Shown one piece after another: positions 12,016 through 24,073 of a stretch of 64,000 nt of DNA. The notes beneath the pieces are model-generated. The model was not told the origin of the DNA and did not search any database. It was given only the letters and a program-made list of their open reading frames with translations. The DNA comes from Dolomedes plantarius (Eukaryota; Arthropoda; Arachnida; Araneae; Dolomedidae): positions 48,873,031 to 48,937,030 of the forward strand of contig OU015493.1 of assembly GCA_907164885.2 (NCBI GenBank). Reading direction: 5' to 3'. Position 1 is the first letter of the stretch; every line of letters starts with the position of its first letter. The translations under genes and the position numbers were made by a program.

Positions 12016-12736
12016 CTAGCTGAATACCCGTACGATACGGAGTACATTCAAATAAAATACAACGGTCAATATATGTAATTAATGCCAAAAAATACACATA
12101 TATTTATAAAAAATCGTAACGGATAATTTTATAGACAAAATAATATAGAAGAAAATATTCGAATTAAATACAACGGTCGATGTGTGCAATTAATTTGTAT
12201 GTTTAATATCCATAAAACATACTAATTTGAATTAAATTCTTAAAGAACTTCCATCTAAATTAGCCTAGTGGTTAAATTTTATAATTTACCGTATTCTAAT
12301 ATTTTTTGTCATTTTATTTCGTTGCTATGCACGTGATGAAAAATTAATTTAAAGTATTACAAAAAGAAATGAAACCCCGTGATCAGTATTTAATAAATTA
12401 AATTCTAAAAATGAAGCTTTAAAAATTCACCGAAAATCAGAAAAGGGAGGGAAATATTCGAAAAAGATTTTTGTTTAAAGGAACTTTTATGATCTTTCTC
12501 GTGATATAAATTTTACAACCCTCGGATTATTATTTTTAATGCAAACTTTAAAAAAGTTACAAAAACAGCTTAAAAATTTTATTTTAAAACATTTAAGAAT
12601 AATTTTAAAAAAAGCTTTCTTAGTTCACCCCTACACTCTAAGAAGAATAGCCATGCAAAATTTCAGCCCTTTAGGTCCAGTGGTTTGGTCTGTGCGTTAT
12701 CTGCCAGTCAGTCACGGAAATGTGTTATATATATAA
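12016..12736 (-). mobile_element. Non-autonomous Helitron, minus strand
   Basis: On the minus strand the 3' end is the CTAG at 12016-12019 followed by T, preceded by a decayed hairpin (GTATCGTACGGGTATTCAG). The 5' end near 12736 reads TTATATATATAACAC, a degenerate form of the TCTATATATATAAAAC start at 7120. The inner sequence (CAGACCAAACCACTGGACCT) identifies the same family as 7120-7801. No protein is encoded. Confidence 0.85.
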
Positions 12737-13692
12737 ACTAGTAGCGTAATAACCTGGCTTCTCAACGGAACACATGAGTACCATCCATTATGTAATTTTG
12801 GTTCATATTATTTAAATTAACTTTAGCAGTGATGTGTAACCATTCCTCAGAGGAGTTCACCATGTAATTTATTTTATCGTAAATTAAACAATATTATTTA
12901 TCTTCACTTTGTATTACAATCTCATTTTGTATTACAAACAATATAGATTATTCTCATTTTGTATATAGAGAATAATATTAAAAATTTTGAAATATGAGGT
13001 TGAAGGACCCTTATTCCCTTCAAAGGTTATAAATACTTGGTGGACCTAGCTCATTGCATTCTATCAAGCCCCGGGGATTTAATAAAATAAATTTATATAC
13101 TGCATCAATAAATAAAATGAACCTGTTTGAGTTTCCATGTCTATTTTTAGTTACAAATATCCGCCATTCTCCAGAAATTTATAGAATTTATGCGTCCTTT
13201 GTACTGAAATCCCCAAAGAAAGGCCTATTCTCAGCGCACAAGTCGAAAATTCCTCGAAACTCAAATTACAGGTCATGTTTATTGAATAGGATTCCTATCT
13301 TCCTATGTATTTAAAGTTTTCTTTTCTTCTGGCATTATTGCAATACATATGTAAATAAACTTCTTACCTAAATGTTGGAAAGCATATATGTATGTTAATA
13401 TATGTGGGTGTTTTGTGTGTGTACTACTATAAGTATATTTTCACCTATGTTTCGGACCAAAACAATCCCATTGATTTTCAAAGATTTATTGACCAATACT
13501 GAGATAAAGATTGAAATAAAGTAAATAATATTGAAGAAATCTTATCATCAATTAAATAGTATTTTTCCCTTAATCGATTATAGAGATAACTAATGAAGGG
13601 TCACTGGTGTAGTAACCCTGGTAGTAAAACTTGTCAACCCGTCTAACTAGGTTGAACATGTTATGAATCTGACTCCAACTTAGTATAATATA
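12737..13692. other. Non-coding interval, nothing recognised
   Basis: A short direct repeat (TTTGTATTACAA and TCATTTTGTAT) occurs at 12908-12970. No genes were recognised. An 86-codon plus-strand frame at 13054-13314 matches nothing I know. Confidence 0.45.
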
Positions 13693-15463
13693 CACTGACC
13701 TCCAGAAGTTAAGGTGCAACATGTTTTTCGAAGCTGACCATTAAAATAAAGGCAGTAACAATAAAATTCATAGTGTATATGAATGATAGTATCGAACTTA
13801 TGCAAAACAATACTGGTCACCCCATTCATTTTAAAGAATTGTCACTTACATGAGATTAAGAGAAAATGTGGAAAAATCAAACTTTCCTGACTCTGTGTGT
13901 AAGTATTGTTCATAATTGTTTCTTTTCAGTCTTTGTTGCCAATTTCTTTGACCGCACTCAGGAGACAGTAGCAATGTCTTGGAGAAGTCATTTACTCGAT
14001 TCATTAAAGTGGCGAGTGACCTGATAGATGGAAAAGGGATTGTCACAAGCTTATGCTACTAGAAGTCTCAATGTGCTTCGAAGTATGGTCTAATGACTAC
14101 GTAATCGGTTTACATCAGAAGTTTCTGTGTCTACAAGACATGTTCTAGGCCGACCACGAGTTACAACACCTGCGGGAAACTGCTTTCTAGCTCTTTCAGC
14201 TCGAAGAAAGAGGAGCATTACTGTGCCTCAGCTTGTTTCAGATCATTTTATCGCTTCGGGGACAAGAATATCCGCTACTACGGTGCGAATACGCCTCCAC
14301 AATTATGCTCTCTATGCAAGACGACCTGTTGTGTGTGTCCTACTTAACCGATGACCGAGAAGTTTATGTTGGGCAAGCAAACACGTGTCCTGGACCAGGC
14401 AGCAATGGGGTTCTGTACTCTTCCCAGATAAGTTCAGGTTCCCACTAGAGATCGATTCAGGGCATCTGCTGATCTGAAGGGAACAAGGCACCAGATACAA
14501 CCAAACCAACATTGCTGAAAGACACAGTTACAGAGTTGGTGGAATCATGGTTTGGGCAGGAATCGCTCTCGGTGGTCACACTGACCTGCATGTGTACCAT
14601 TGACGAACTCTGACTGGTGTAAGATATCGGGACGAGATCCTTGATCAATATGTCCACCCAAATGACGCTGCTATTGGCAATGAATTTATTCTAATGGATG
14701 ATAATGCACGACCTCACCGAGCTGTGCTTCTAGAGGATTATCTTGAGGGTCATGGTTTGGACCGAATGGAATGGCGAGCTAGATCTCCAGACATCAGTCC
14801 AATACAGCATGTTTGGGACTACCTTGGAAGATACGTTACTGCTTTAAGTCCTCCTCCAAAGTCATTACACGAGGTAGAACAAGGTTTACCCCGTGTCTGG
14901 TCTTCGCATCCCATTTCGGTGTCCGACAACTTAATTGGCAGCATGAAAAGTCGGTACCGACAATGCATTACAGGTAGGAGTGACCATATTCCTTACTAGA
15001 AACCATTTTTTAGTGTTCCCATGACATTTTCCTACATAAAACTGTGATATACTGTGTTACAAATTGAAATTATATTCTGTAGGTTATATTTGTTTTTTGG
15101 CGTACTGGTAGCGTCACGCAACACGCATGCAACACGCTTCGCGGTTTGCATGAAGCTTGTGTAGTTAGTTGTGTTGTGCGCTTGAACGAAATAAAGCCTG
15201 ACGCTTTAATTCTTGGTTGCATAGAATTTCTGGAATTCTTGGATATATATTTCTTGAATTTTCTTCATACTGTTTTCTCCAATAATGGAGTTTTCTTCCA
15301 AGACTGCTTTTTTGCTGAAATTCTTGTAAATTATGTAAATTTCTTTGTCGCATTTAATAAAGAACTATTTCGTGCACATTTCCTCAAAATTTCTTGTTTC
15401 TCTGTTCATTCATTTTTCAATTGGACATAAAAAATGTGGTACCTTAACTTTTGGAGGGAGGTG
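13693..15463 (+). mobile_element. Tc1-like transposon, decayed
   Basis: The left end CACTGACCTCCAGAAGTTAA and the reverse-complemented right end CACCTCCCTCCAAAAGTTAA form terminal inverted repeats. TA flanks both (13691-13692 and 15464-15465). The element is about 1.77 kb and holds a broken transposase in its middle. The region 15060-15430, between the transposase and the right end, is non-coding. Confidence 0.85.
14000..14999 (+). pseudogene. Tc1-like transposase pseudogene
   Basis: This is a DDE transposase of the Tc1 group, which would cut and paste its element at TA sites. Recognisable blocks in order are a GRPRVTTP segment after the helix-turn-helix (14145-14175), an RRKRSITVPQL segment, a YARRPVV segment (14310), a degenerate FPDKFRF in place of the first-aspartate FTDESRF motif (about 14415), GGIMVWAGIALGG (14540-14580), DDNARPHRA (14696-14722, second aspartate), SPDISPIQHVWDYL (14787-14830), and a final SDHIPY before the stop. 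Several frame changes and stops break it, and the third catalytic residue is Q (SPIQ) where family members have E. It is certainly inactive. Confidence 0.85.
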
Positions 15464-15862
15464 TAATTTAATGTAACTTCGACATATTGAGAAAGAAATT
15501 AAGCTATGTATACTGCAGTTAGATACAATGATTGTAACGAACTAAACTACTGCTGTGCTTATATGCATAGATTGTTGAGACATTGAGGCACGCGCCGAAC
15601 TGCCTACCTTACATCTTCGATTAACGTTCTTATGCAAATGAACTGATATTGAAAATATTGCAATTCACAAGTGTGATATCCAATCGCACAAGGCCATGGT
15701 AGCACTGAACAATACTATATAATAACGTTTACTCATAGGAGAAATCACATTCAATTTTTGTACTCATTGAAATTTACTTTTATGTATCTTTTGGTCATAC
15801 GATCAAATGAATATGACCAAATATAGCATACAAATAAACGAAATCACTACTAGATAGAACTA

Positions 15863-18800
15863 CACAGAGAAAAAAAAAGTCGGTCAGTCGCCGGAATAAG
15901 TGGGTTCTGCAACCCACTTGTGAGAGGTTATTGTGAGAGGTGAGTTAAACAAACCACTACCCATGATTTTGAATGCGGATCAAAGTGAGTTAAAATACTA
16001 CCGAGTTATCGCAACTGTGTTATCGAAGCAAGTGTGTTAAATAACTTATGTTATGTGTGTTTACTGAGCTGAAAAACCAACTTTAAGTATTAGACCGTAA
16101 ATGTCACAAAACGCTGAAGTGAAGTATTCGGGATGAAAATTTTCGAATGTACTTAAATTGTTATTCATTATTTTTTATAAGGAATTTAATTTTTGGAATA
16201 CAATGTCTACTTTTTTTTGACGAGATTAACAAAAATTCTTTTCTATTATTCCAAATCAATTTTTTTTATATTTATATTTCACATATTGACTATTGTTCTC
16301 AACTTAGAAATTATTTCCTTTATGTAGAAATGTTTTCCTTTAAAAGAGTATCTTTTAAATCCAAGTTATTGAAAATTTTTGTAGAATTTTTTTCATAAAG
16401 TAATAAATGTACAAAGCAACTATCAGTTTCAGATAATTTTTTTAACAAAATTAACATTCTTTTACGAAAAAAAGCTGAAGTTCTTATGCGTATGTTGTTA
16501 ATATTTTACGCCTTGATCTGCAAGGCAGACGCTTATAGTTTGATAAAAAAAGGCTTGGATTCGAAGGTTTGCGTTTTCATACTTTTCTCCTTAATTTTCG
16601 AAGGGTTAGCTTAATAGCTTACTAATGATTCGCACGCTTCATAAGGAATACTTGTGACAATATTAAAAAAAAATTAATAAATAAAAGAAAGAAGTCCTAG
16701 TTATGGGACATCGCTAATAAAAAATCGCGTAAAATTGATCGGTATAGAATAAACCTCCATCGCACAGCTACCAAAAAGTTATATTTTATACACCCTTACA
16801 CACACATATATCGGATACATTATATACGTATATATAACACAAACAAAGATTATGATTATTTTCATTTTACAGACTTTGCGACACTGAAGCTGCTTATGGA
16901 AAAAAAAAAATTACAATTGTAACTGTAAACTATATTTTTCTCCAATATGTTTTTTTTTTTTTTTTCAAACCTTATTTTATTATAATTTACCGGGCCAAAA
17001 TCTAGCCACTAATAGCATCTTACATTCACAGAGCATTGACGTTTATGATTAACAATAGTTTTAAATATATATCTCGATTCATAACTTTTAAAATATGAAA
17101 TTTGTAATTCTGAAAACGACTATTTTAACAGCTATATTGCAATTAGGAAATAGAGGTAATCTTTTCAGTTTGAATTCCATCGTTCGAGTTTCCCGGGGAA
17201 AACGTGTTTTCACAAGTGTTTGACAGGAAATAGTCTTTTTCCGATTGATATTTATTCCCTCGCCTTAAGTTCTTCAAACGAAACGGTGGGTCTCCGCCAT
17301 GTATTGTCTAGTACGTTCCCGTAAGCATGGCAGGAATCTTTTATGGAAAGACATCTCAAATAAGGTGTCCCAGGTGTTCTAAGATGTACTATTAAGTACA
17401 TCTTGGAACGATTAGTAAGATGGTAGTAAGATATGCCCGACCACCGACTACATATTTATATTTATGGGTAGGAAGGGTGATAAAGTTTTGAGGGCAGTGT
17501 CAGCTCATCGTACTACAGTACCCGACTGCTTCACATTGAAAATAGTTGACAGTGGATTGCGGCTTCAAAATCATCCCTTTTCTGAGCTAAGGTGAGTGCG
17601 ATTTATTTAATACTTTTATTGTTGAATCTTATTCTATGTCAATGAATGTAAACCTTATCCATTTTACTTTTTAAAATTTATCAGTAATATGCAATAGTGA
17701 GGAGGAAAAAAAAATATTGTTTTCATACATACTGTATGTGTACATTTATAAAATTAGTCTGTTTTGTCTGTTTAAAAAAAATATTGTAGCTGATCATAAG
17801 GTTCCAACTATTAAAGACGAATGCCCCTAAGACCGAAAAATTTAAAATGTCAGTGCTTTCCCTGATATAGATTTACATTTATTTTTATTGGGCTGAAATA
17901 TATATTTCTGTTGTCTGATTTTACATATTCTGTTTCTATATTGTTAATTTAGTTATTAAATTAACTAAGCATGCTATGAAATAGGATCTTGGGATTTAGT
18001 TTATTATTGAACTTAAACTATTATTAAAAAAAGTGACAGCGTATTTAATTTTTTATGCTAAGATTTTTGTTCAAATAAGTTTAAAAATGTAATTTCCAGT
18101 AATTTTTTTCTTTATATTTATCATTATTTATATATACATACATATATATCCTTCTATCCATCTATCTCTCTCTATCACATATATAGATACATATATATAG
18201 GAAGAGAATTTGGCAATATATAATGATGAATTAATGCACAGTTTTTGTATTCAGCTGATGAAACATTCATATTCTGATCTAAATTTTATATTATAAGTAT
18301 GTAAAAATTATAGTTAAAATTTTCTTCTGATGTAACTATTTCAAAAGGATTTATCAGTAATTTTATCATTAATCTGGGAATGCTGAAAATAAACCAATAC
18401 AGGATACTGTGTTTCAGGCATACATAAAGTTTTAATTTTTAAATACAAAATGAGAGGTTCTCCCTCTCTTCGGTTCTTTTTATTTTAGATGAAATATAAA
18501 AAGGAAGCATATATGTTTTTCTTTTTTTTTTAAATTTCAAGTGCTGTAATTAGTTACATACATAGTTTTTGTTAAAAACCAAACTGAATTACATGTGTTA
18601 AAACCTGCTATTTTGTTTCCATTTGTTAATTTTTGTTTATATAACTTTCCTTAAGTATTTTAATAATTAAAAGTCCCTTAATATTTTTTTCTGTGGTAAA
18701 AACTGAAAGTATAGTTCAGTTTTATGTTTGCACAAATACTGCCTAATGCCTATTATGCACTTGATGTCTTACTCGTATAATGATAGTATTCTACCTTCAT

Positions 18801-21800
18801 ATTTAAAATCTTTGTATATGGCATATTTTGTTCACCTCTCATGCAGGACTTATTTATTCATATTATTAAAAAGTAACCCCTATCTCTACTCTGTGGCGAG
18901 TTTTACCCCTAATAACCCAAAGTACGGTTGTCTATATGGATTGGTAAATACATTGTAAATAATAAATTTTGAGAAGTTATTCTTTTATTACAAAAAAATA
19001 TTCTTTTTGATTCTGTTGAAAAATTTTATGTCTATTGATGAGAATGTTGAGGATTTATTTATTAGAGTGAATTCTTATTTTTTTTTTACTTTCAATGAAA
19101 ACAAAAGTTAATTGTGTTCTTTTAAAAATAAAGTAATTAAAATTATTGAAAACCAAAATAATATTTCAGCTTAAATGTATTTCTTCTTAATTTTGAGGGA
19201 AATAAGTATTCTGGTTTTAAAATAATTGTCTGTTAAAGAGGTTAAGCAATTTATGAATTTTAATTTCGAAATATATATGGCACACCTTTTGTATTTTTGT
19301 AAGTTTGTCTGTATTTTAAAGAAAGTGGGGAGAAAGATAGATGAGTTTATTAATGGTCTCAAAAAGTATGGATCTGCATTCTCAAAAGAATCTAAAAATA
19401 TAAATCTTGCCATAAGTTATTTAGGATTATTGACCATTGGAATTAATGTGTTAAGACAAAGTCCTTTTTTTTCCTTTTTGAAAAAAATATCAATAGAGGT
19501 TAAGAATAACATGTCTATATAACTTTTACTGCAGACAGTTGAATATTTGTTGAAACCTTGAATCAAAATTACTTTTAACTTTTCCCAAGCAAGTTTGTAT
19601 ATGTAAATGTATTATGCTTTTTAACATCCTTTTTTAAACAATTTAAAAAAACTTTATATAAGAGTTGTATAGATGCGAATATGTATAAAATGTTGCTACA
19701 CAGTTCTTATTTTTATGATTAATTAATTATTTTTCTATTTAGCTATTTAGTCTAGAATCAATTAGTGTAGGAAAACAATTTCTTCATAACATCTGCACTT
19801 CATTAGGTTTTGTTCTCTATTTTTAGATATTAGGAGCTCTTTAAGACCTGCCTGGCTTTTCCTATTCCGCCAGATCCCAAAACTATCAACTCAAGAGGAA
19901 CTTGAAATGGTAACAATATGGATTTATTACAAAATTGTACTTTGCTGTATTTGAAACATACATTACACTATATGAATTTTGCACCTGAATCTAATTCATT
20001 CATTAAAATAAATTTATCTTCAACATCATGAATTATAAAATTTTGGTTATGCGCATTTTCAAATTAATGTATTAGTAGTACCTGTATGAGATTCATCCTT
20101 AAAATAATACTAATAGTAATAATGCACACATTAGGATTTATACTTTGGAGGGACTAGTCTCTTAATCTAGCAGTTACTTTACTGAAACATGGAGGATCAG
20201 TTCTCTATGCTGCAACTGCAGTTAAAATTTTGTTATGGACTGGTAATGACAGATATATCCACTCATTCTCACGAACCTTTTTAGCTTAATATGGAAAAAT
20301 TTGTTCGCTCCTGTGTGTCAATTCTTGCTAGTTGTTTTCAAAATTTAAATTTTCAAAATTTAAAATCCTAATGTCAAGATCTGACAAACATTGCAATAAA
20401 AATTGAGCAAAAAAGTGTCCATTAATGTAGAAGCTGTCACTGGGCACTATAAAAGTTTAACTACGTGAAAATTAAAATCAACTTTGATACTGAAATGCAT
20501 AACATTTATGAAGTTTATTTTATATTTCAGATGAATACTGCAGCCGAAAAAAAGCTTGACTATCTGAACTGAAGATTTTGATTGAAAATAATAAATTTTT
20601 ATAAAATTGGGCCTGGTTGTTTAAATACAAAAATATGTGCATATATATGTAAATAAAGTTTCTCTGTATTTGTAAATTTGTTTGCTGGGATTTTTTTTAT
20701 TTAAATGTGAGTTTATTTTCTTTCTCATTAAAGTGTGCATTTGAAACCATAAGATTTAGCAGGAAGGATGAATGCAATTTACATGAGTTATTTCATTTCT
20801 ATGTAGAAAAGTATATTTATAGTAAATATCTATTAGCACATTATAAAATTTTCAGACCATGTGTCTGGAGCTATTTTTGTTTAGAGCAGCTAGGTAAGTA
20901 TATTCACACATTATGAAGTTTATAAAGCATGTAAGTATAAATGGGTGATTTATCGAATAGAGCTAGTTTATACTTGTGAAAAACTTGTCTTAGAAAATAA
21001 TTATCTATATTTCCTGAAATCTTTGTTGTTACAGTTTGAGATATTGTAATTGCCTCTGAATTAGTTGTTTGGGATCATGGTATCTCTACCAATTAGAAAT
21101 ATATATTACTGAACTCAAAGTAATTAATTTTCTGCTTCATTTAATAAAATGTTAATATCTCTCCTGTGTTAAAGGTAAGATCTGAAAATTCCTTGATCAA
21201 ATATTTGTTCCTCAGTTTAATCAAACTAAAAGTTGTAAAGAAAGCTTTTTGCCCAACGAAATTTTAAGGTTTTTTACATTATAATATTCATAAGTTTCCT
21301 GTATATTTTATTTCACTGGTATATAGAAGCACCACCACTAAATCTCATCATAAAATTCAGTTAAAAGTTGTTTTCTTTTAATTTGGGTTTTTTTTAGTTC
21401 CTCTCTGTTACCCCGTGACGGAAACTGATCTAAAAAAATAATGGATGCTTGATTAACATTTTAAATTTCTGATATCCTTACAATTTTTAGACAGCCTTTC
21501 ATCACTTATGATATAAGTTTGCAAGATTTTATAACAGATATTTAGCTTTGTTTTTATGAAACTTTGAAAAAATATCCTTAAATTTAACATCAATTAAATT
21601 CCAAATATAGGTGTATAGCGCAGGGTGATTTTTCTTTCCACGAGAAAGAATATGAGGGAATTGAGATAATAAATACATAAACAATGAATAATGAATTACG
21701 GGGAAAATAGGCAACATTTCGAATAATATAGCTTAAACTCATTTACTTAAAAGAACTCCTTAGACATGGGTTTTATAACCCGAAATAAAGTGAAATATTG

Positions 21801-22032
21801 AACTCGAAATAAGAGTTCCTTTGCTCATGTTGGTGTGATTTTCGACACACTTTAAAGTGAGTTGTATAACCCATTTTAATGAGTTGGTGTTGGGTAAATC
21901 AACCCGCTTGGGATCTGGGTTCTAGAACCCACTTTCCCACATGGGTCGTACTACTCACCAAAAGCGAGTTCCCCTGTGCAGTGGATTTGAACTCGGAGAA
22001 GTGGGTTCACCGAACGATTTTTTTTCTCTGTG
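15863..22032. mobile_element. 6.2-kb CACTA-like element with subterminal palindromes
   Basis: The ends CACAGAGAAAAAAAA (15863) and TTTTTTTTCTCTGTG (to 22032) are inverted repeats. Both are flanked by TA (15861-15862 and 22033-22034). The subterminal 150-250 bases carry repeated GTGGGTT/AACCCAC motifs, including AGTGGGTTCTGCAACCCACTT on the left and GTGGGTTCTAGAACCCA on the right strand. Short palindromic subterminal repeats and a CAC start are typical of CACTA/EnSpm elements, but no transposase is visible, so the class is an inference. The interior has a plausible spliced small gene (17464-20572) and otherwise AT-rich sequence, so this may be a gene-carrying non-autonomous element. Confidence 0.65.
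17464..20572 (+). CDS. Putative three-exon small protein gene inside the TIR element
   Basis: Three pieces join in one frame. Exon 1 is 17464-17591 (ATG start, ending at a consensus donor AG|GTGAGT). Exon 2 is 19834-19909 (acceptor ATTAG|G, donor ATG|GTAACA). Exon 3 is 20531-20572 (acceptor TTATATTTCAG|ATG, stop TGA). Introns of 2242 and 621 bases have phases 2 and 0. The product would be 81 residues: a basic start (MGRKGDKVLRAV), a middle with PAWLFLFRQIPKL, and a C-terminus ending EKKLDYLN. A polyadenylation signal AATAAA lies at 20590-20595. A 22-codon upstream frame (17327-17395) encodes a CPRC motif. One weakness is that the exon 2 acceptor must be the second of two AGs seven bases apart, since the first would give a stop. 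I recognise no family, and the model is unproven. Confidence 0.35.
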
Positions 22033-22188
22033 TACAGGACATGCAAATACCCATTTTTTTCCCGTTTTTCCTCTTAGAAAAATCTGTGCTCAGTTGGCAA
22101 AATGTTATAAGTCACTTTTTTTTTTTAATTTTCGAAACAGGCATTCTCAGATTGAAGATGTCATGAAATATCACTAATTTATTTTATA

Positions 22189-23331
22189 CTAGATGCATTA
22201 CCCGGCTTCGATCGGGATTCAGTTTCTGTTATAATTGTTTTTTCAGTGATTAGCCTCATGTTATGATGTTCTAAAGTTTATGCTAAAATTCTTTTGCGGT
22301 AGCAAATAGCATTAGTTCGTTGTCGGTGCTGTCGTTGTTCATCGCTTTCCTCTCCTTTCGATGTTGAAGCTCGAAGATGATCGTATGTTCGACGCGTTAA
22401 AAGTTTCTTCATTAGTCTCACTGTTTCGGATCACTACAATTCGAATTCTGTTGCCTTCGAGCTTTTGGGAATGTTTTTTCTTCAGGTTCTTGTGTTCGTC
22501 TAACTGCATTTTAAATTATGTTGGCTTCGCACTCTTCTGTTTATTATTTCCTCACATTGCTCATTTCTCAACAATCTTTGACATTTTGCCCTTACTTCTG
22601 CAGGATTAAAAGTTGCTCTCCTCTTTTGGGGCATTTTAAAGCATTAATTTACAGCTAGTCAATAATGTTTGAATAGATTTATTATTATAGAAAAAGAATA
22701 AATACTGTTTGAATGGATTGAGATCACATTCAATATTAAAACACAGCAAATCTGATAATTATTATATAAAAGGTATATACGCGTATTTCATGCTCGAATT
22801 CTTTCTCAAAACTAAATCGTCTTCTACGTTTCAATGCCACTTTCAGACTTTCTTAATTACACGTATTTCATGATTATAATTCTTTCTCAAAGCTAAATCA
22901 CCTGCTATGTTTGCATGAAATGGTTAGATAACACATTCATTGAAACTGAATGACTTTCTATCCTTATATTTTCCTTTTATAAAAAGAAATATTCCGTGCG
23001 TTGCCACGTATATGAACATAATATATCAAATTCATTCTTGCATGTGCCAATATATGAATAAATCCCGTTTTCAATTCATGTATGTTTATTTTTACGGAAA
23101 TGTTATAATTTAATTGGCAACAATGAAATGTTACAATGGCTTTGAACATAAATATCCGTTGATACCGCGCAAACTTGTTCTAACATAATTCGGGAATGAA
23201 ATGTCGTAGCGGGATGAAAATAGTCTATAACCTTCGCGCAAGTTCAAACAACAAGTTTCATCGCAATCGGATGAAGGGTACGGCAGCGCATAAAATACGA
23301 ACAAACAAACATTCATTTTTAAATATATAGA
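22189..23331 (-). mobile_element. Helitron on the minus strand
   Basis: Read on the minus strand it begins TCTATATATTTAAAAATG (from 23331) after an A. It ends with a GC-rich hairpin (CGATCGAAGCCGGG) and CTAG (22192-22189) followed by T, so both A/T insertion signatures are intact. Inside the 5' end is GTTTGTTTGTTCG and a conserved block with CATCCGATTGCGATGAAACTT. Minus-strand frames at about 22300-22620 are rich in R, Q, N and E, like the low-complexity start of Helitron proteins, but no Rep motif was seen. It is non-autonomous. Confidence 0.85.
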
Positions 23332-23345
23332 TTTGTATTATATTG

Positions 23346-24073
23346 TCTATATATATAAAACAGTACCGTAACTGACTGACTGACAGATAACGCACAGACC
23401 AAACCGCTGGACCTAAAGGGATGAAATTTTACATGGCGATTCTTTTTATAGAGTAGGGGTGCACTAAGAAAGATGTTTGAAAAATTCTTCTTAGATTGTT
23501 TTAAATTAAATTTGTAAGCTGTTTTCGTAACATTTTTTAATGTTTGCATTTAAAATAATACTTTGAGGGTTATAAAATTTATATCGTGAGAAAGATAAAA
23601 AAAATTCCTTTAAAATGAAATCTTTTTCGAATCTTTACCTCCATTTTCTGATTTTTGGTGAATTTTTAAAGATTAATTTTTAGAATTTATTTATTAAATG
23701 CTGATCACGTGGTTTCTTTTCTTTTTCTGAAACTTTAAATTAATTTTGCGTCACGTGCATAACAACGAAATAAATTGACAATAGAAAATATTTTTTCCTT
23801 GCTAATGCGGCAGACGATTGGACATTATCCAAAAAAATATTAAAATACAGTAAAAGAAATGTTCCTCAAACTGTACTATATTAACTGTACTATATTCTTC
23901 AGTATGTTCTATTAGAATTAATTTGAATATTTTCTTCTACATTATTTTGTCTATAAAAATATCGGTTAGAATTTTTTTATAAATATATTTTTTGTTTTTT
24001 GTTTGCATTAATTCCATACATTACCTTTGTATTTTTAATTTGAATGTACTCCGAAGCACGGATATGCAGCTAG
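23346..24073 (+). mobile_element. Non-autonomous Helitron, head to head with the previous one
   Basis: It starts TCTATATATATAAAAC and ends CTAG (24070-24073) before T. It shares the ACGCACAGACCAAACCGCTG block with the copies at 7120 and 12016. The 3' hairpin (CCGAAGCACGG) is degenerate. The base before TC is G rather than A, so the 5' junction is slightly altered. Only 14 bases separate its 5' end from that of the minus-strand Helitron at 22189-23331. Confidence 0.85.

Noticed and set aside
13054..13314. 86-codon plus-strand frame as a host gene
   Set aside because: No recognisable motif, no promoter or splice context, and composition typical of AT-rich non-coding DNA.
21960..21985. B-box-like GAGTTCAAATCC on the minus strand as a SINE or tRNA
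   Set aside because: No A box at the right distance; it lies within the subterminal region of the CACTA-like element.
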